Below, one piece after another: positions 56,227 to 63,949 of a stretch of DNA of 64,000 nt. Source of the stretch: Lichenibacterium dinghuense (GTDB taxonomy: Bacteria > Pseudomonadota > Alphaproteobacteria > Rhizobiales > Beijerinckiaceae); the NCBI RefSeq assembly GCF_021730615.1, contig NZ_JAJLMN010000001.1, positions 1,364,501-1,428,500 of the forward strand. Reading direction: 5' to 3'. Under the pieces are notes generated by a model, which saw nothing but the letters and a program-made list of their open reading frames with translations, was not told where the DNA came from and did not search any database. The first letter of the stretch is position 1, and each line of letters begins with the position of its first letter. Made by a program: the position numbers and the translations under genes.

Positions 56227-57126
56227 TCAGCGTCCCGCCGCGCCGTAGTCCATCGCCGCGAGGTCGGTGAGCAGGCCGGGGCCGGTCGGGTGCCAATCGA
56301 GCGCGGCCCGCGTCCGGGCGCTCGACGCCGCCATGTCGAGGCCGGCGAACATCGCCATCCAGCCGAAAACCTCGGGGGCCTCGGCCGCCGTGACCGAGCG
56401 GACCGGCAGGCCGAGCCCGCGGCCGAGCGCGGCCACGATGTCCCGCACCGGCACGCCCTCCTCGTCGACCGCGTGGTGGCGCGCGCCCGGCCGCGCCCTC
56501 TCCAACGCGAGCCGGTAGAGGCGCGCGACATCGGTCACGTGTGCGGCGCTCCAGCGGTTGGCGCCGTCGCCCACGTAGGCCGCGACGCCCTTCTCCCGCA
56601 GCACCTCCACCAGCGGCGTGATCAGCCCCTGCTTCACGGGGTCGTGCACCTGCGGCAGGCGCACGACCCCGACGTTCAGGCCGGCGTCGAGCAGCGCGTG
56701 GGCGGCGATCTCGGAGGCCACGCGCGGGTTCGGGTAGTCGGGGTCGAAGTTGTCCTCGACGGCCGGCTCGCCGGGGCCGGCGTGGCCGATCCCGACGCCG
56801 GAGGTGACGAGGAGCGGCCGGTCGGAGCCGCGCAGCGCCTCGCCGAGCGCCGCGATGACGCGCCTGTCCTTCTCGCAGTTCGCGGCGAAGTTGGAGAAGT
56901 CGTGGTCGAAGGCGCAGTGGATGACGCCGTCAGCCCCCTCGGCGCCCCGCCGCAGGCTCTCCGGCTCCTCCAGGGTGCCGCGGAAGGCCTCGGCGCCGGC
57001 CGCGGCCAGTCGCGCGGCGCCGGCATCCGATCGGGTGAGCCCCAACACCTGATGCCCGGCGGCGATGAGGTCGGGCACGATCCGCGAGCCGATGAAGCCG
57101 GTCGCCCCGGTGAGAAACACGCGCAT
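56227..57126 (-). CDS. Extended SDR / NAD-dependent epimerase-reductase
   Basis: A 299-residue Rossmann protein: cofactor motif TGATGFIGSRIV at the start, GLTRSDAGAARL and a later RWSAAHVTDVARLYRLALE segment common in atypical extended SDRs. The YxxxK catalytic pair is not evident, so activity is uncertain; NAD(P)H-dependent reductase or binding roles are possible. It is divergent from a MmyB-type regulator, a common pairing in which the regulator controls the reductase. Confidence 0.82.
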   Translation of the reverse strand: MRVFLTGATGFIGSRIVPDLIAAGHQVLGLTRSDAGAARLAAAGAEAFRGTLEEPESLRRGAEGADGVIHCAFDHDFSNFAANCEKDRRVIAALGEALRGSDRPLLVTSGVGIGHAGPGEPAVEDNFDPDYPNPRVASEIAAHALLDAGLNVGVVRLPQVHDPVKQGLITPLVEVLREKGVAAYVGDGANRWSAAHVTDVARLYRLALERARPGARHHAVDEEGVPVRDIVAALGRGLGLPVRSVTAAEAPEVFGWMAMFAGLDMAASSARTRAALDWHPTGPGLLTDLAAMDYGAAGR

Positions 57127-57225
57127 GTCCTGGCCTCCGTCGTCGTCGATGGACCGATCCTGGGGTGGAGTCCGACACCGTTAAAGCCGTGACCTCATCG
57201 GGGTATAGCTGCTAACAGGCAGGGC

Positions 57226-58062
57226 ATGCCCGCCTCGCCCTCCAACCCCCTCGGCGACTACCTGAAGGACCGCCGCAGCCGGCTCGATCCGGCGGCCTTC
57301 GGCTTCGGGGGCCGCCGCCGCACGCCGGGCCTGCGGCGGGAGGAGGTCGCCCAGCGCGCCAACATCAGCGCCACCTGGTACACCTGGCTCGAACAGGGGC
57401 GCGGCGGAGCGCCCTCGGCCGACGTGCTCGACCGCATCGCGGGCGGCCTGCTGCTGACCGAGCCCGAGCGCGAGCACCTGTTCATGATCGGGCTCGGCCG
57501 CCCGCCCGAAGTCCGCTACCGGCGGGCCGAGGGCGTGACGCCGCGCCTGCAGCGTCTGCTCGACACGCTCGAAACCAGCCCGGCGCTGGTCAAGACGGCG
57601 ACCTGGGACGTGGTGGCCTGGAACCGGGCCGCGGCTGCGGTGCTGACGGACTGGAGCCGCGTGCCCGCGGGCGAGCGCAACATCCTGCGCCGCATCTTCC
57701 TCGATCCCCAGGTGCGCAGCGCGCAGCGCGACTGGGAAGGGCTGTCCCGCACCGTGGTCGCCGCCTTCCGCGCCGACGCCGCGCGCGCCGGGGCGGTGTC
57801 GGAGGTGGCGCAGCTCGTCGACGAGCTGTGCCGGGCCAGCCCGGATTTCGCGGCGCTGTGGCGGGAACACGACGTGGTGCGCCAGGGCGAGGGCGTGAAG
57901 CACCTGAACCACTCGACGCTCGGCGCCATCGAGCTCGAATACTCGTCCTTCGCGGTCGACGGCCGGCCCGACCTCGGCCTGATCGTCTACAGCCCGGTCG
58001 ACCCGGCCGTGGCGGGCCGCATCCGCGCCCTGATCGACCGGTCGCGCGAGGGCGGGCCCTGA
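57226..58062 (+). CDS. XRE-type regulator with MmyB ligand-binding domain
   Basis: A 278-residue protein. The HTH (about 30-70: GLRREEVAQRANISATWYTWLEQGRG) is followed by the MmyB domain (about 110-270), with the characteristic TATWDVVAWNRAAAAVLTDW, RRIFLDPQVRSAQRDW, ELCRASPDFAALWREHDV and KHLNHSTLGAIELEY. MmyB-type regulators bind small hydrophobic ligands and repress a divergent oxidoreductase gene. Here the divergent SDR gene is the likely target. The next gene, a Crp/Fnr regulator, follows on the same strand. Confidence 0.9.
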   Translation: MPASPSNPLGDYLKDRRSRLDPAAFGFGGRRRTPGLRREEVAQRANISATWYTWLEQGRGGAPSADVLDRIAGGLLLTEPEREHLFMIGLGRPPEVRYRRAEGVTPRLQRLLDTLETSPALVKTATWDVVAWNRAAAAVLTDWSRVPAGERNILRRIFLDPQVRSAQRDWEGLSRTVVAAFRADAARAGAVSEVAQLVDELCRASPDFAALWREHDVVRQGEGVKHLNHSTLGAIELEYSSFAVDGRPDLGLIVYSPVDPAVAGRIRALIDRSREGGP

Positions 58063-58083
58063 CGCGCCGAACTCGCAGGGCGA

Positions 58084-58100
58084 CTTGAATCGAATTCAAG
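58084..58100. promoter_or_regulatory. Perfect inverted repeat upstream of the Crp/Fnr gene
   Basis: CTTGAAT (58084-58090) and ATTCAAG (58094-58100) flank CGA. The 7-3-7 symmetry fits a dimeric regulator site and lies about 115 nt before the Crp/Fnr start. It could also be autoregulatory. Confidence 0.45.
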
Positions 58101-58215
58101 CAACGCGAAAGTCGGGAGGAACCGTGCGGGCCCGACGCCACGGTCCGCAGCGGGAATGTGGATCTCGACGCGCCGTTTCGCTATCGATAACGGTGATAGA
58201 GCCCAGGACAGCGCG

Positions 58216-58965
58216 ATGGCGGATACCCGCGACACGGAGGGGAAAGCTTCGATCCTGTGGAGGTTCTCGCTGTTCATCGACCTCACGCCGGGCGAGACGC
58301 GGGCTCTCCTATCCCTGATCGACGCGGCCAAGTCCTTTCCGTCCGGAAGCTTCCTGCACCGGCAGGGCGAGGAGCCGAGCCTGTTCTTCCTCCACGAGGG
58401 CTGGGTCGTGAGCGGCATCGACGTCGCCAGGGGCGACCGGCAGATCCTGAAGGTGCACCGGGCCGGGGATGTCCTGGGGTCGCCGAGCCTGCCCTTCGCC
58501 CGGGCGGTCGAGACGTTGACAGCGCTGACGCCGTGCCGGGCGAGCGCGATCAGCCGCAAGGCCGTCGGCGCCCTGTTCGACGATTGGCCCCGCGTCGCCG
58601 CCGCCCTGTTCGCCGCCTGCCAGGTCGAGCGCGTCGTGCTGATGGACCGGCTCGTGGCCGTGGGGCGGCTCGACGCCGCGGACAGCTTCGTGGCGTTCCT
58701 GATCCAGCTGTTCCGCACCCGTCCGCCGGGAGCGACGGGCAACAGCATCCACCTTCCGCTGACGCAGCCGCAGATCGGCGACGTGCTCGGCCTGTCGCCC
58801 GTCCACGTCAACCGCGTCATCAACAGGCTGGAACAGGACGGGCTCATCCGGCGGGACGGCTACACCTACGACCTGCTCGACCTCCCGAGGCTCGAAGCGC
58901 GGGCCGCGGTGCCGCGGCGCGTCCCCGAGCGGAGCCCGGCCTGGTTTCCGCCCGCCAGGGCGTGA
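58216..58965 (+). CDS. Crp/Fnr-family transcriptional regulator
   Basis: A 249-residue regulator with a cyclic-nucleotide-like beta domain (about 20-135: FSLFIDLTPGETRALL, LHRQGEEPSLFFLHEGWV) and a C-terminal winged HTH (LTQPQIGDVLGLSPVHVNRVINRLEQDGLI). It lacks the N-terminal four-Cys cluster of FNR and the Arg-Glu cAMP-binding set is not evident, so it probably senses another signal. I start at ATG 58216 behind AGGACAG; ATG 58156 would add 20 residues. No obvious target is adjacent apart from the structured region downstream. Confidence 0.85.
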   Translation: MADTRDTEGKASILWRFSLFIDLTPGETRALLSLIDAAKSFPSGSFLHRQGEEPSLFFLHEGWVVSGIDVARGDRQILKVHRAGDVLGSPSLPFARAVETLTALTPCRASAISRKAVGALFDDWPRVAAALFAACQVERVVLMDRLVAVGRLDAADSFVAFLIQLFRTRPPGATGNSIHLPLTQPQIGDVLGLSPVHVNRVINRLEQDGLIRRDGYTYDLLDLPRLEARAAVPRRVPERSPAWFPPARA

Positions 58966-59028
58966 GAACCCCGCCCGTCGGCGCGACAGGCAGGATCTCG
59001 CACCCCGCGGACCAGATGTCGCCGTCCG

Positions 59029-59046
59029 GCGCGAAAATTTTCGCGC
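59029..59046. terminator. Perfect 18-bp palindrome GCGCGAAAA|TTTTCGCGC
   Basis: The sequence is fully self-complementary. As RNA it folds into a GC stem followed by U-rich sequence in both directions, so it may be a bidirectional terminator after the Crp/Fnr gene. An operator role is equally possible. Confidence 0.4.
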
Positions 59047-59122
59047 GGCCGTCGCGGCCGCAGCCTCCGGTGTCGATCGCTCTTCCCTCGATGACCGATC
59101 GTTTCATCTCAGTCGAAAACCG

Positions 59123-59140
59123 GTCGATCGACGGATCGAC
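59123..59140. promoter_or_regulatory. Inverted repeat GTCGATC-GACG-GATCGAC
   Basis: Perfect 7-bp arms at 59123-59129 and 59134-59140 around GACG. About 150 nt before the small gene at 59291. A candidate operator or RNA hairpin. Confidence 0.35.
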
Positions 59141-59290
59141 AATACGGCTTTTGATGAATTTTACATCGAACCGCGTTGAAGACGCGGTGACCTTCGGATC
59201 GAACAGATGATGTGGTGCTTATCTCACGATAGCGACGGGCGCCACAGCGCGTGGTCCTGGGGCTGACCCTTTCCGCGCGTGCTTTTGCCC

Positions 59291-59566
59291 ATGAGCCTCC
59301 CGAAGCCCCCCTCCCGGCGCCACTTCACCGCTGCCGCGCAGGCCGCCGCGATCGAAGCCCGGCGGCGGAAGCGCGACCTCGCCAAGCCCCGCGGCACCCC
59401 CGAGCTGTTCGTGGTCCGGCTCGGGGACGAGCGCCTCCCCTTCGGCTGGGAGATCCGCCGCTTCGGCGCGGTGGTGATCGACCGCGGCCCCCTCGGCTTC
59501 TCCACCGCCGACGCGGCGCGCTCGGCCGGCGAGGAAGCCCTGTCGGCCGCGGAGGTGGGAGCGTGA
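59291..59566 (+). CDS. Small hypothetical protein
   Basis: A 91-residue basic protein. The first third is Arg/Lys/Ala-rich (AAIEARRRKRDLAKPRG), the rest reads as a small alpha/beta unit (LFVVRLGDERLPFGWEIRRFGAVVIDRGPLGFSTADAARSAGEEAL). No family recognised; the second part resembles short rhizobial hypothetical proteins. ATG 59291 lies in a frame that also opens with GTG 59279. It is coupled to the next small gene by GTGA. Confidence 0.55.
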   Translation: MSLPKPPSRRHFTAAAQAAAIEARRRKRDLAKPRGTPELFVVRLGDERLPFGWEIRRFGAVVIDRGPLGFSTADAARSAGEEALSAAEVGA

Positions 59567-59694
59567 CGGCCGGCTCCGGCCGGGACGGCGCGCGGGACGC
59601 GGCCCGGCCGCTGACCGGCGCCGAGGCGCGCGGCCCGATCGAGCGCCTGCGCCTGGACGTGCTGAGCAGCATGGCGCGCCGAACGATGCACTGA
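59563..59694 (+). CDS. Very small ORF coupled to the preceding gene
   Basis: A 43-residue frame from GTG 59563, whose GTGA overlaps the preceding stop. It ends with a helical segment (RGPIERLRLDVLSSMARRTMH). The start overlap is the main evidence; composition is consistent with coding but the length makes this uncertain. Confidence 0.35.
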   Translation: MTAGSGRDGARDAARPLTGAEARGPIERLRLDVLSSMARRTMH

Positions 59695-59772
59695 TCCGGC
59701 CCCGGCCGGCGGCGGGCGGCCCGCCCCCGCGCCGCCTTGACGGCGCCCCATCGCGCCCGGCACCCTGCCCCG

Positions 59773-60840
59773 ATGAGACAGCAATCCCTCGACTTCCTGC
59801 GCCGCATCGCCGACGCCCCCTCGCCCAGCGGCTACGAGCAGCCGGCCGCCCGCGTCTACGGCGCCTACACCGAGCCCTTCGCCGACCGCGTCACCACGGA
59901 CGTGCACGGCAGCGTGTCGGCGGTGCTCAACCCCGCGGCCGAGATGCGGATCATGCTCGCCGGCCACATGGACGAGCTCGGCTTCATCGTCCACCACATC
60001 GACGACGCGGGGCAGCTCCACTTCCGCACCATCGGCGGCCACGACAGCGCGGTGGCGATCGGCCAGCGGCTGTGGGTCTACGGGCGGCAGCGCATCGCGG
60101 GCGTCATCGGCCGCACCGCCATCCACCTTCAGAACGAGGAGGAGCGCAAGAAGAAGCCCGAGATCAAGGACATGTGGATCGACATCGGCGCGACCTCGCG
60201 CGCCGAGGCCGCCGAGGTCGTCAGCCTCGGCGACGTCGCCACCTACCAGTGCGAGTTCCAGCCCCTGATGGGCGACCGCGCCACGGCGCGCGGCTTCGAC
60301 AACAAGATGGGCACCTTCGTGGTCGCCGAGGCGCTGCGCCTGCTGAAGGAGGAGGGCGGCCTCCACCCGGACGTGGGCGTCCACGCCGTCGCGACCGTGC
60401 AGGAGGAGATCGGGCTGCGCGGCGCCCGCACGGCCGCCTACGGCATCGCGGCCCAGACCGGCCTCGCGGTCGACGTCAACCACGCCACCGACTATCCGGG
60501 CGTCAACAAGGTGCTGCACGGGCACCTGGAGGTCGGCAAGGGCCCCAGCGTGTCGCGCGGGCCCAACACCAACCCGGTCACCTTCGAGCTCGTCACGGCG
60601 GCGGCGCGCGAGGCCGGCATCGCCTACCAGGTCAGCGTCAGCGCGGCCGGCACCGGCACGGACGCCAACGCCATGCAGCTCAACCGCGCCGGCATGGCGA
60701 CGGGCCTGCTCGGCGTGCCGCTGCGCTACATGCACACGCCGGTCGAGCTCCTGAGCCTGAAGGACGTCGAGGACTGCGCCCGGCTGATGGCCGCCTACTG
60801 CCGCCAGGTCACGCCCGAAACGGATTTCACGCCGCGTTGA
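59773..60840 (+). CDS. M42-family metallo-aminopeptidase
   Basis: A 355-residue dinuclear peptidase of the M42 glutamyl/leucyl aminopeptidase group. Metal and catalytic motifs: LAGHMDELGFIVHHID (first His/Asp), RGFDNKMGTFV (bridging Asp), VQEEIGLRGAR (catalytic Glu pair), DVNHATDYPG and the last ligand in LRYMHTPVE. These enzymes form large tetrahedral dodecamers in the cytosol and cut short peptides. Start ATG 59773, where the helical N-terminus begins. It appears monocistronic. Confidence 0.9.
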   Translation: MRQQSLDFLRRIADAPSPSGYEQPAARVYGAYTEPFADRVTTDVHGSVSAVLNPAAEMRIMLAGHMDELGFIVHHIDDAGQLHFRTIGGHDSAVAIGQRLWVYGRQRIAGVIGRTAIHLQNEEERKKKPEIKDMWIDIGATSRAEAAEVVSLGDVATYQCEFQPLMGDRATARGFDNKMGTFVVAEALRLLKEEGGLHPDVGVHAVATVQEEIGLRGARTAAYGIAAQTGLAVDVNHATDYPGVNKVLHGHLEVGKGPSVSRGPNTNPVTFELVTAAAREAGIAYQVSVSAAGTGTDANAMQLNRAGMATGLLGVPLRYMHTPVELLSLKDVEDCARLMAAYCRQVTPETDFTPR

Positions 60841-60864
60841 GGGGGCGACCGCGGACACGACACG

Positions 60865-60912
60865 GGACGTGGGGCGCTGCCCCACACCCGACAAAGGCCG
60901 GCGGCCTCTGGA
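60865..60912. repeat. Intergenic palindromic element between convergent genes
   Basis: GTGGGGC (60869-60875), GCT, GCCCCAC (60879-60885) forms a perfect stem, followed by ACCCGACAAAGGCCGGCGGCC, a layout common between genes in Hyphomicrobiales. It lies between the M42 peptidase and PilZ genes and may be a bidirectional terminator. Confidence 0.6.
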
Positions 60913-60922
60913 AACCGACTTT

Positions 60923-61354
60923 TCACCGCACCGCGTAGAACTTGCGCCGCATGCTGTCCGCGATGGCGCGGAAGCGCGCGTCCCGCTCGGGCGAGCCGAA
61001 GCGCAGGCCCACGTCGCGGTCGCGGCGCCACACCACCGTCGCGGCCAGCAGGTCGCCGGTCTGGTCGTCGTAGACCAGGATGCGGTCCGGCAGCCGCAGG
61101 GGCGCCGGCAGGCGCATCAGCCCGCCCCCCGCCGAACGGTTGGCGATGAGGCAGTCCGTCATGAACTGCCCGTCGGCGCCCACCACCTTGCCGGAGCGCA
61201 GGCGCGTGCGGCGGCGCACGGTCGTGCGCCGCTCCCCTCCGGCCACCACCGGCTCGCGGATCACCGCGTAGGTGAACTCGGCCGGCGACGGCGCCGCGCC
61301 GTCCGCGACCCGCCGGGCCGCGACCACCGACGGAGCCGGATCGGGCGGGCTCAC
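60923..61354 (-). CDS. PilZ-domain protein of the flagellar operon
   Basis: A 143-residue protein starting at a GTG that overlaps the upstream stop by 4 nt. The PilZ domain (about 45-135) keeps the Arg-rich switch RRTTVRRRTRLRSGKVV and the CLIANRSAGGGLMRLP counterpart of the D/NxSxxG motif, then LAATVVWRRDRDVGLRF. It should bind cyclic di-GMP. At the end of a fliG-flhB transcript it probably tunes motility. It has no other domain. Confidence 0.82.
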   Translation of the reverse strand: MSPPDPAPSVVAARRVADGAAPSPAEFTYAVIREPVVAGGERRTTVRRRTRLRSGKVVGADGQFMTDCLIANRSAGGGLMRLPAPLRLPDRILVYDDQTGDLLAATVVWRRDRDVGLRFGSPERDARFRAIADSMRRKFYAVR

Positions 61355-61839
61355 CGGCCCGTCAGCCCCGGCCGCGCGCTCGGCACGAGCCCGAGCGGCG
61401 CCGCGCGCCCGGCCGCCCGGCGCGGCAGCCGCGCCTCGGCCAGCGCGCGGGCGAGGCGGTCGAGGCGATCCTCGCGGTCGGCCACCGGCTCGTCGAACAG
61501 CACGGAGCGCACCGCCACCTCGTCGCCCCGCGCCCCGAGGGCGAGGTCGAAGAAGACCGACACGATCGGGTGGTGGAACTCCAGCCCCAGCGTCACCAGG
61601 GGCAGGCTGTCCCAGGCGAGGTCGACGCAGGCCGTCCAGGCCGAGATCAGCGAGCCGTGGCGGAAGAACAGCTCGGCCGACGACTGGATCAGGTCCTCGA
61701 TGGCCGGGAAGGAGCCGAAGCGGATGAAGCTGACGAGGTCGACGGGGTCGATGGTGCGCAGGTCGGCGGCGACGTCGCGCAGGCTGTCGGCCAGCACCGC
61801 CGCGTAGGCGCCGGCGTCGGGATCGGCGAGGTCGGTCAA
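61351..61839 (-). CDS. Flagellar-operon protein of unknown function
   Basis: A 162-residue protein, mostly helical, beginning at a TTG whose TTGA overlaps the flhB stop; the upstream ATG (61842-61844) is out of frame, so TTG is the only good start. The core (DLADPDAGAYAAVLADSLRDVAADLRTIDPVDLVSFIRFGSFPAIEDLI) is acidic; the end is Arg/Ala-rich. I recognise no family. Its coupling to flhB and to the PilZ gene makes a flagellar or chaperone role likely. Confidence 0.72.
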   Translation of the reverse strand: MTDLADPDAGAYAAVLADSLRDVAADLRTIDPVDLVSFIRFGSFPAIEDLIQSSAELFFRHGSLISAWTACVDLAWDSLPLVTLGLEFHHPIVSVFFDLALGARGDEVAVRSVLFDEPVADREDRLDRLARALAEARLPRRAAGRAAPLGLVPSARPGLTGR

Positions 61840-62933
61840 TGCATCACCGCCGGGGTCGGCGAGGGGCGGCGATTGTCGCGCGACTGGACGTAGTGGATCA
61901 CTTCCGCAACAGCCTTATAGAATTCGGGGGGAATCAGCTCGCCCACCTCGACAAGGTCGTACATGGACCTTGCGAGGGGCTTGTTTTCGATGACCGCGAT
62001 GCCGTGCTCGGCGGCGATCTCGCGGATCTTCAGCGCCAGGATGTCCTGGCCCTTGGCGATCACCACCGGCGCGCCGCCCTCCTCGCGCTTGTAGCGGAGC
62101 GCGATGGAGAAATGCGTCGGGTTGGCGATCACGAGCGTCGCGCGGGGCACGTCCGCCATCATGCGGCGGCGGCGGCGGTCGAGCGCCAGCGACCGGCGCT
62201 TGGCCTTGACCGCGGGATCGCCCTCGTTCTGCTTGTGCTCGTCCTTGACCTCCTGGCGCGTCATCATCATGCGGCGGCGCCACTTGACCCGCGTCCACGC
62301 GATGTCGGCGACGCCGACGAGCACGAAGGCGGCGGTGACGCCGGACAGGAGCTTGACCAGCAGCGCCAGGATGCGGTCCGGCACCAGCGCGGGCGACACG
62401 AAGACGGTGTCGACCACCGTGTCGCGCTCGGACGCGAGCACCAGGGCCGCTACGCAGCCCATGATGGCGAGCTTGGCGAGGCTCTTCGCGAACTCGACCG
62501 CGCCGGCCTTGCCGAGCATGCGGGCGAGGCCGGCGGCGGGCGACACCTTGCTGAGCTTCGGCGCGATGCGGTCCAGCACCACCGAGGGCGCGTTCTGGGC
62601 GAAGGACACGGCCAGCCCGGCCGCGAGCACGATGGCGAAGACCGGCAGCACGAAGCTCGCCGCGGCCCCGAGCAGCACGCCGACGAGGTCGCCGGCGTCG
62701 GCGCCGTTCTGGAGCCGCCAGCGCGCCGGGTCCTCGAACAGGTGGGCCAGCGTGTCGGCGAGCCGGGCCGCGCCGGGGCGCAGCGTCAGCGTGCACACCA
62801 CCAGCGTGGCGCCGAGCCCGCCGAGCAGCGCCGCCTCGCGCGACACCGGCAGGTCGCCGCGCTCGACAGCCTCGCGGAGCTTCTTCTCCGTCGGCTCGAA
62901 GGTTTTGCCCTCGTCGTCGGCGTCCTCGGACAT
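61836..62933 (-). CDS. flhB: Flagellar type III secretion protein FlhB
   Basis: A 365-residue export-gate protein. Four membrane helices occupy about residues 25-220; the cytosolic domain carries the autocleavage motif VIANPTHFSIALRY (NPTH), after which MDDPTPAVMH-type tail residues end the chain. It controls substrate switching from rod/hook to filament. The stop overlaps the next start (TTGA), and FliG's stop lies 1 nt from the FlhB start, so the block is one transcript. Order fliG-flhB follows the rhizobial arrangement. Confidence 0.95.
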   Translation of the reverse strand: MSEDADDEGKTFEPTEKKLREAVERGDLPVSREAALLGGLGATLVVCTLTLRPGAARLADTLAHLFEDPARWRLQNGADAGDLVGVLLGAAASFVLPVFAIVLAAGLAVSFAQNAPSVVLDRIAPKLSKVSPAAGLARMLGKAGAVEFAKSLAKLAIMGCVAALVLASERDTVVDTVFVSPALVPDRILALLVKLLSGVTAAFVLVGVADIAWTRVKWRRRMMMTRQEVKDEHKQNEGDPAVKAKRRSLALDRRRRRMMADVPRATLVIANPTHFSIALRYKREEGGAPVVIAKGQDILALKIREIAAEHGIAVIENKPLARSMYDLVEVGELIPPEFYKAVAEVIHYVQSRDNRRPSPTPAVMH

Positions 62934-62934
62934 C

Positions 62935-63942
62935 TCACGCCGCCTCGGCCGAGAGCTCGATCTCGCCGAGCGACGACAGCTGCAGCACGGTGGTCGAGAT
63001 GGCGCGCCGGGCCGCCGCGATCTCCTTCGCGGAGCCGCCGTCGGAGTTCAGCTCGTTCTCGATCAGGCGGCGGGCGCGGGCGCCCAGCGCCGACAGCACG
63101 GCGTCGCGGAAGGTGGCGTCGGTGCCGCGCAGCGCCATGGTGATCTGCTCGGTCGGCACGCGGTCGAACAGCACGCTCTTCGACTTCGCGGGCAGATTCA
63201 CCACGTCGTTGAAGGAGAACATCTTCGAGCGCAGCGCCGCGGCGTCGACCGGCTTGGCTTCCGCGATGGAGAGGAGCACCTCCTCGGCCTGCTCCGGCTC
63301 CATGCGGTTGAGGATGTCGGCGACGCGGCCGCGGGTGTTGGCGTTGGCGTCGCGCGGCGGGCCGTTGAGCAGGTCGTCGCGCAGCTTGTTCTCGAGGATC
63401 TTGATCGTGGCCTCGCTGACCGGCCGGAGCGCCAGCATGCGGCGGGTCAGCGCGTTGCGCGACTCGCGCGGCATGATCGCCAGCGCCTTGGCGGCCGCCT
63501 CGGGGGTCAGGCGGGCGAGGATCAGCGCCGCGGTCTGCGGGTGCTCCTTGCCCACGTAGGCCGCGAGGTCGGCCTCCGGCAGGCCGGACAGCCGCACCCA
63601 GGTCGAGGAGTTGGACGAGCCCAGCACGTCCGACATGATCTCCGCCACCTGCTCGGGCGGCAGCACGCCGCCGAGCAGGTGCTCGACCTCGGCGGCGGTG
63701 CCGCGCAGGTCGACGCCGCGCGAGAACTGCTGCGCCAGCTCCTCCACCAGCCCTTCGAGCGCGGTGATCGGCACGGCGCCGAGCGCCGCGGCCGAGCGCG
63801 TGATGGTCTTCAGCTCGCCGGGGTCGAAGTGCTTGAGCAGGCGGCTCGCCAGCGGCTTGCCCATGGCGAGCAGCAGGGCCGCGACCTTCTCGGGGCCGGT
63901 GAGGGTGCGGTGGTCGCTGTAGGCCGCGATGGCGGTCGACAT
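62935..63942 (-). CDS. fliG: Flagellar motor switch protein FliG
   Basis: A 335-residue C-ring protein. The three armadillo-like domains are present: an N-terminal domain (TGPEKVAALLLAMGKPLASRLLKHFDPGELKTI), a middle domain with the conserved EHPQTAALILARLTPEAAAKAL and a C-terminal torque domain (ERRVLLRSIAEAKPVDA-like: EVLLSIAEAKPVDAAALRSKMF, LFDRVPTEQITMALRG). It switches motor direction and meets MotA. Its start lies 7 nt after the stop of the gene in front; its stop is 1 nt from the FlhB start. Confidence 0.95.
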   Translation of the reverse strand: MSTAIAAYSDHRTLTGPEKVAALLLAMGKPLASRLLKHFDPGELKTITRSAAALGAVPITALEGLVEELAQQFSRGVDLRGTAAEVEHLLGGVLPPEQVAEIMSDVLGSSNSSTWVRLSGLPEADLAAYVGKEHPQTAALILARLTPEAAAKALAIMPRESRNALTRRMLALRPVSEATIKILENKLRDDLLNGPPRDANANTRGRVADILNRMEPEQAEEVLLSIAEAKPVDAAALRSKMFSFNDVVNLPAKSKSVLFDRVPTEQITMALRGTDATFRDAVLSALGARARRLIENELNSDGGSAKEIAAARRAISTTVLQLSSLGEIELSAEAA

Positions 63943-63949
63943 CGCGGCG

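Larger units (their letters stand above)
58966..59290. other. Lower-GC intergenic region rich in inverted repeats
   Basis: A 325-nt gap with three clear symmetric elements: a perfect palindrome at 59029-59046, a 7-4-7 inverted repeat at 59123-59140 and a 6-5-6 hairpin at 59171-59187. Open frames cross it without gene-like features. It may hold a terminator, an operator and possibly a small RNA. Confidence 0.5.

Noticed and set aside
58181..58199. CTATC-N9-GATAG repeat near the Crp/Fnr start
   Set aside because: Only 5-bp arms with a wide spacer; expected by chance at this length.
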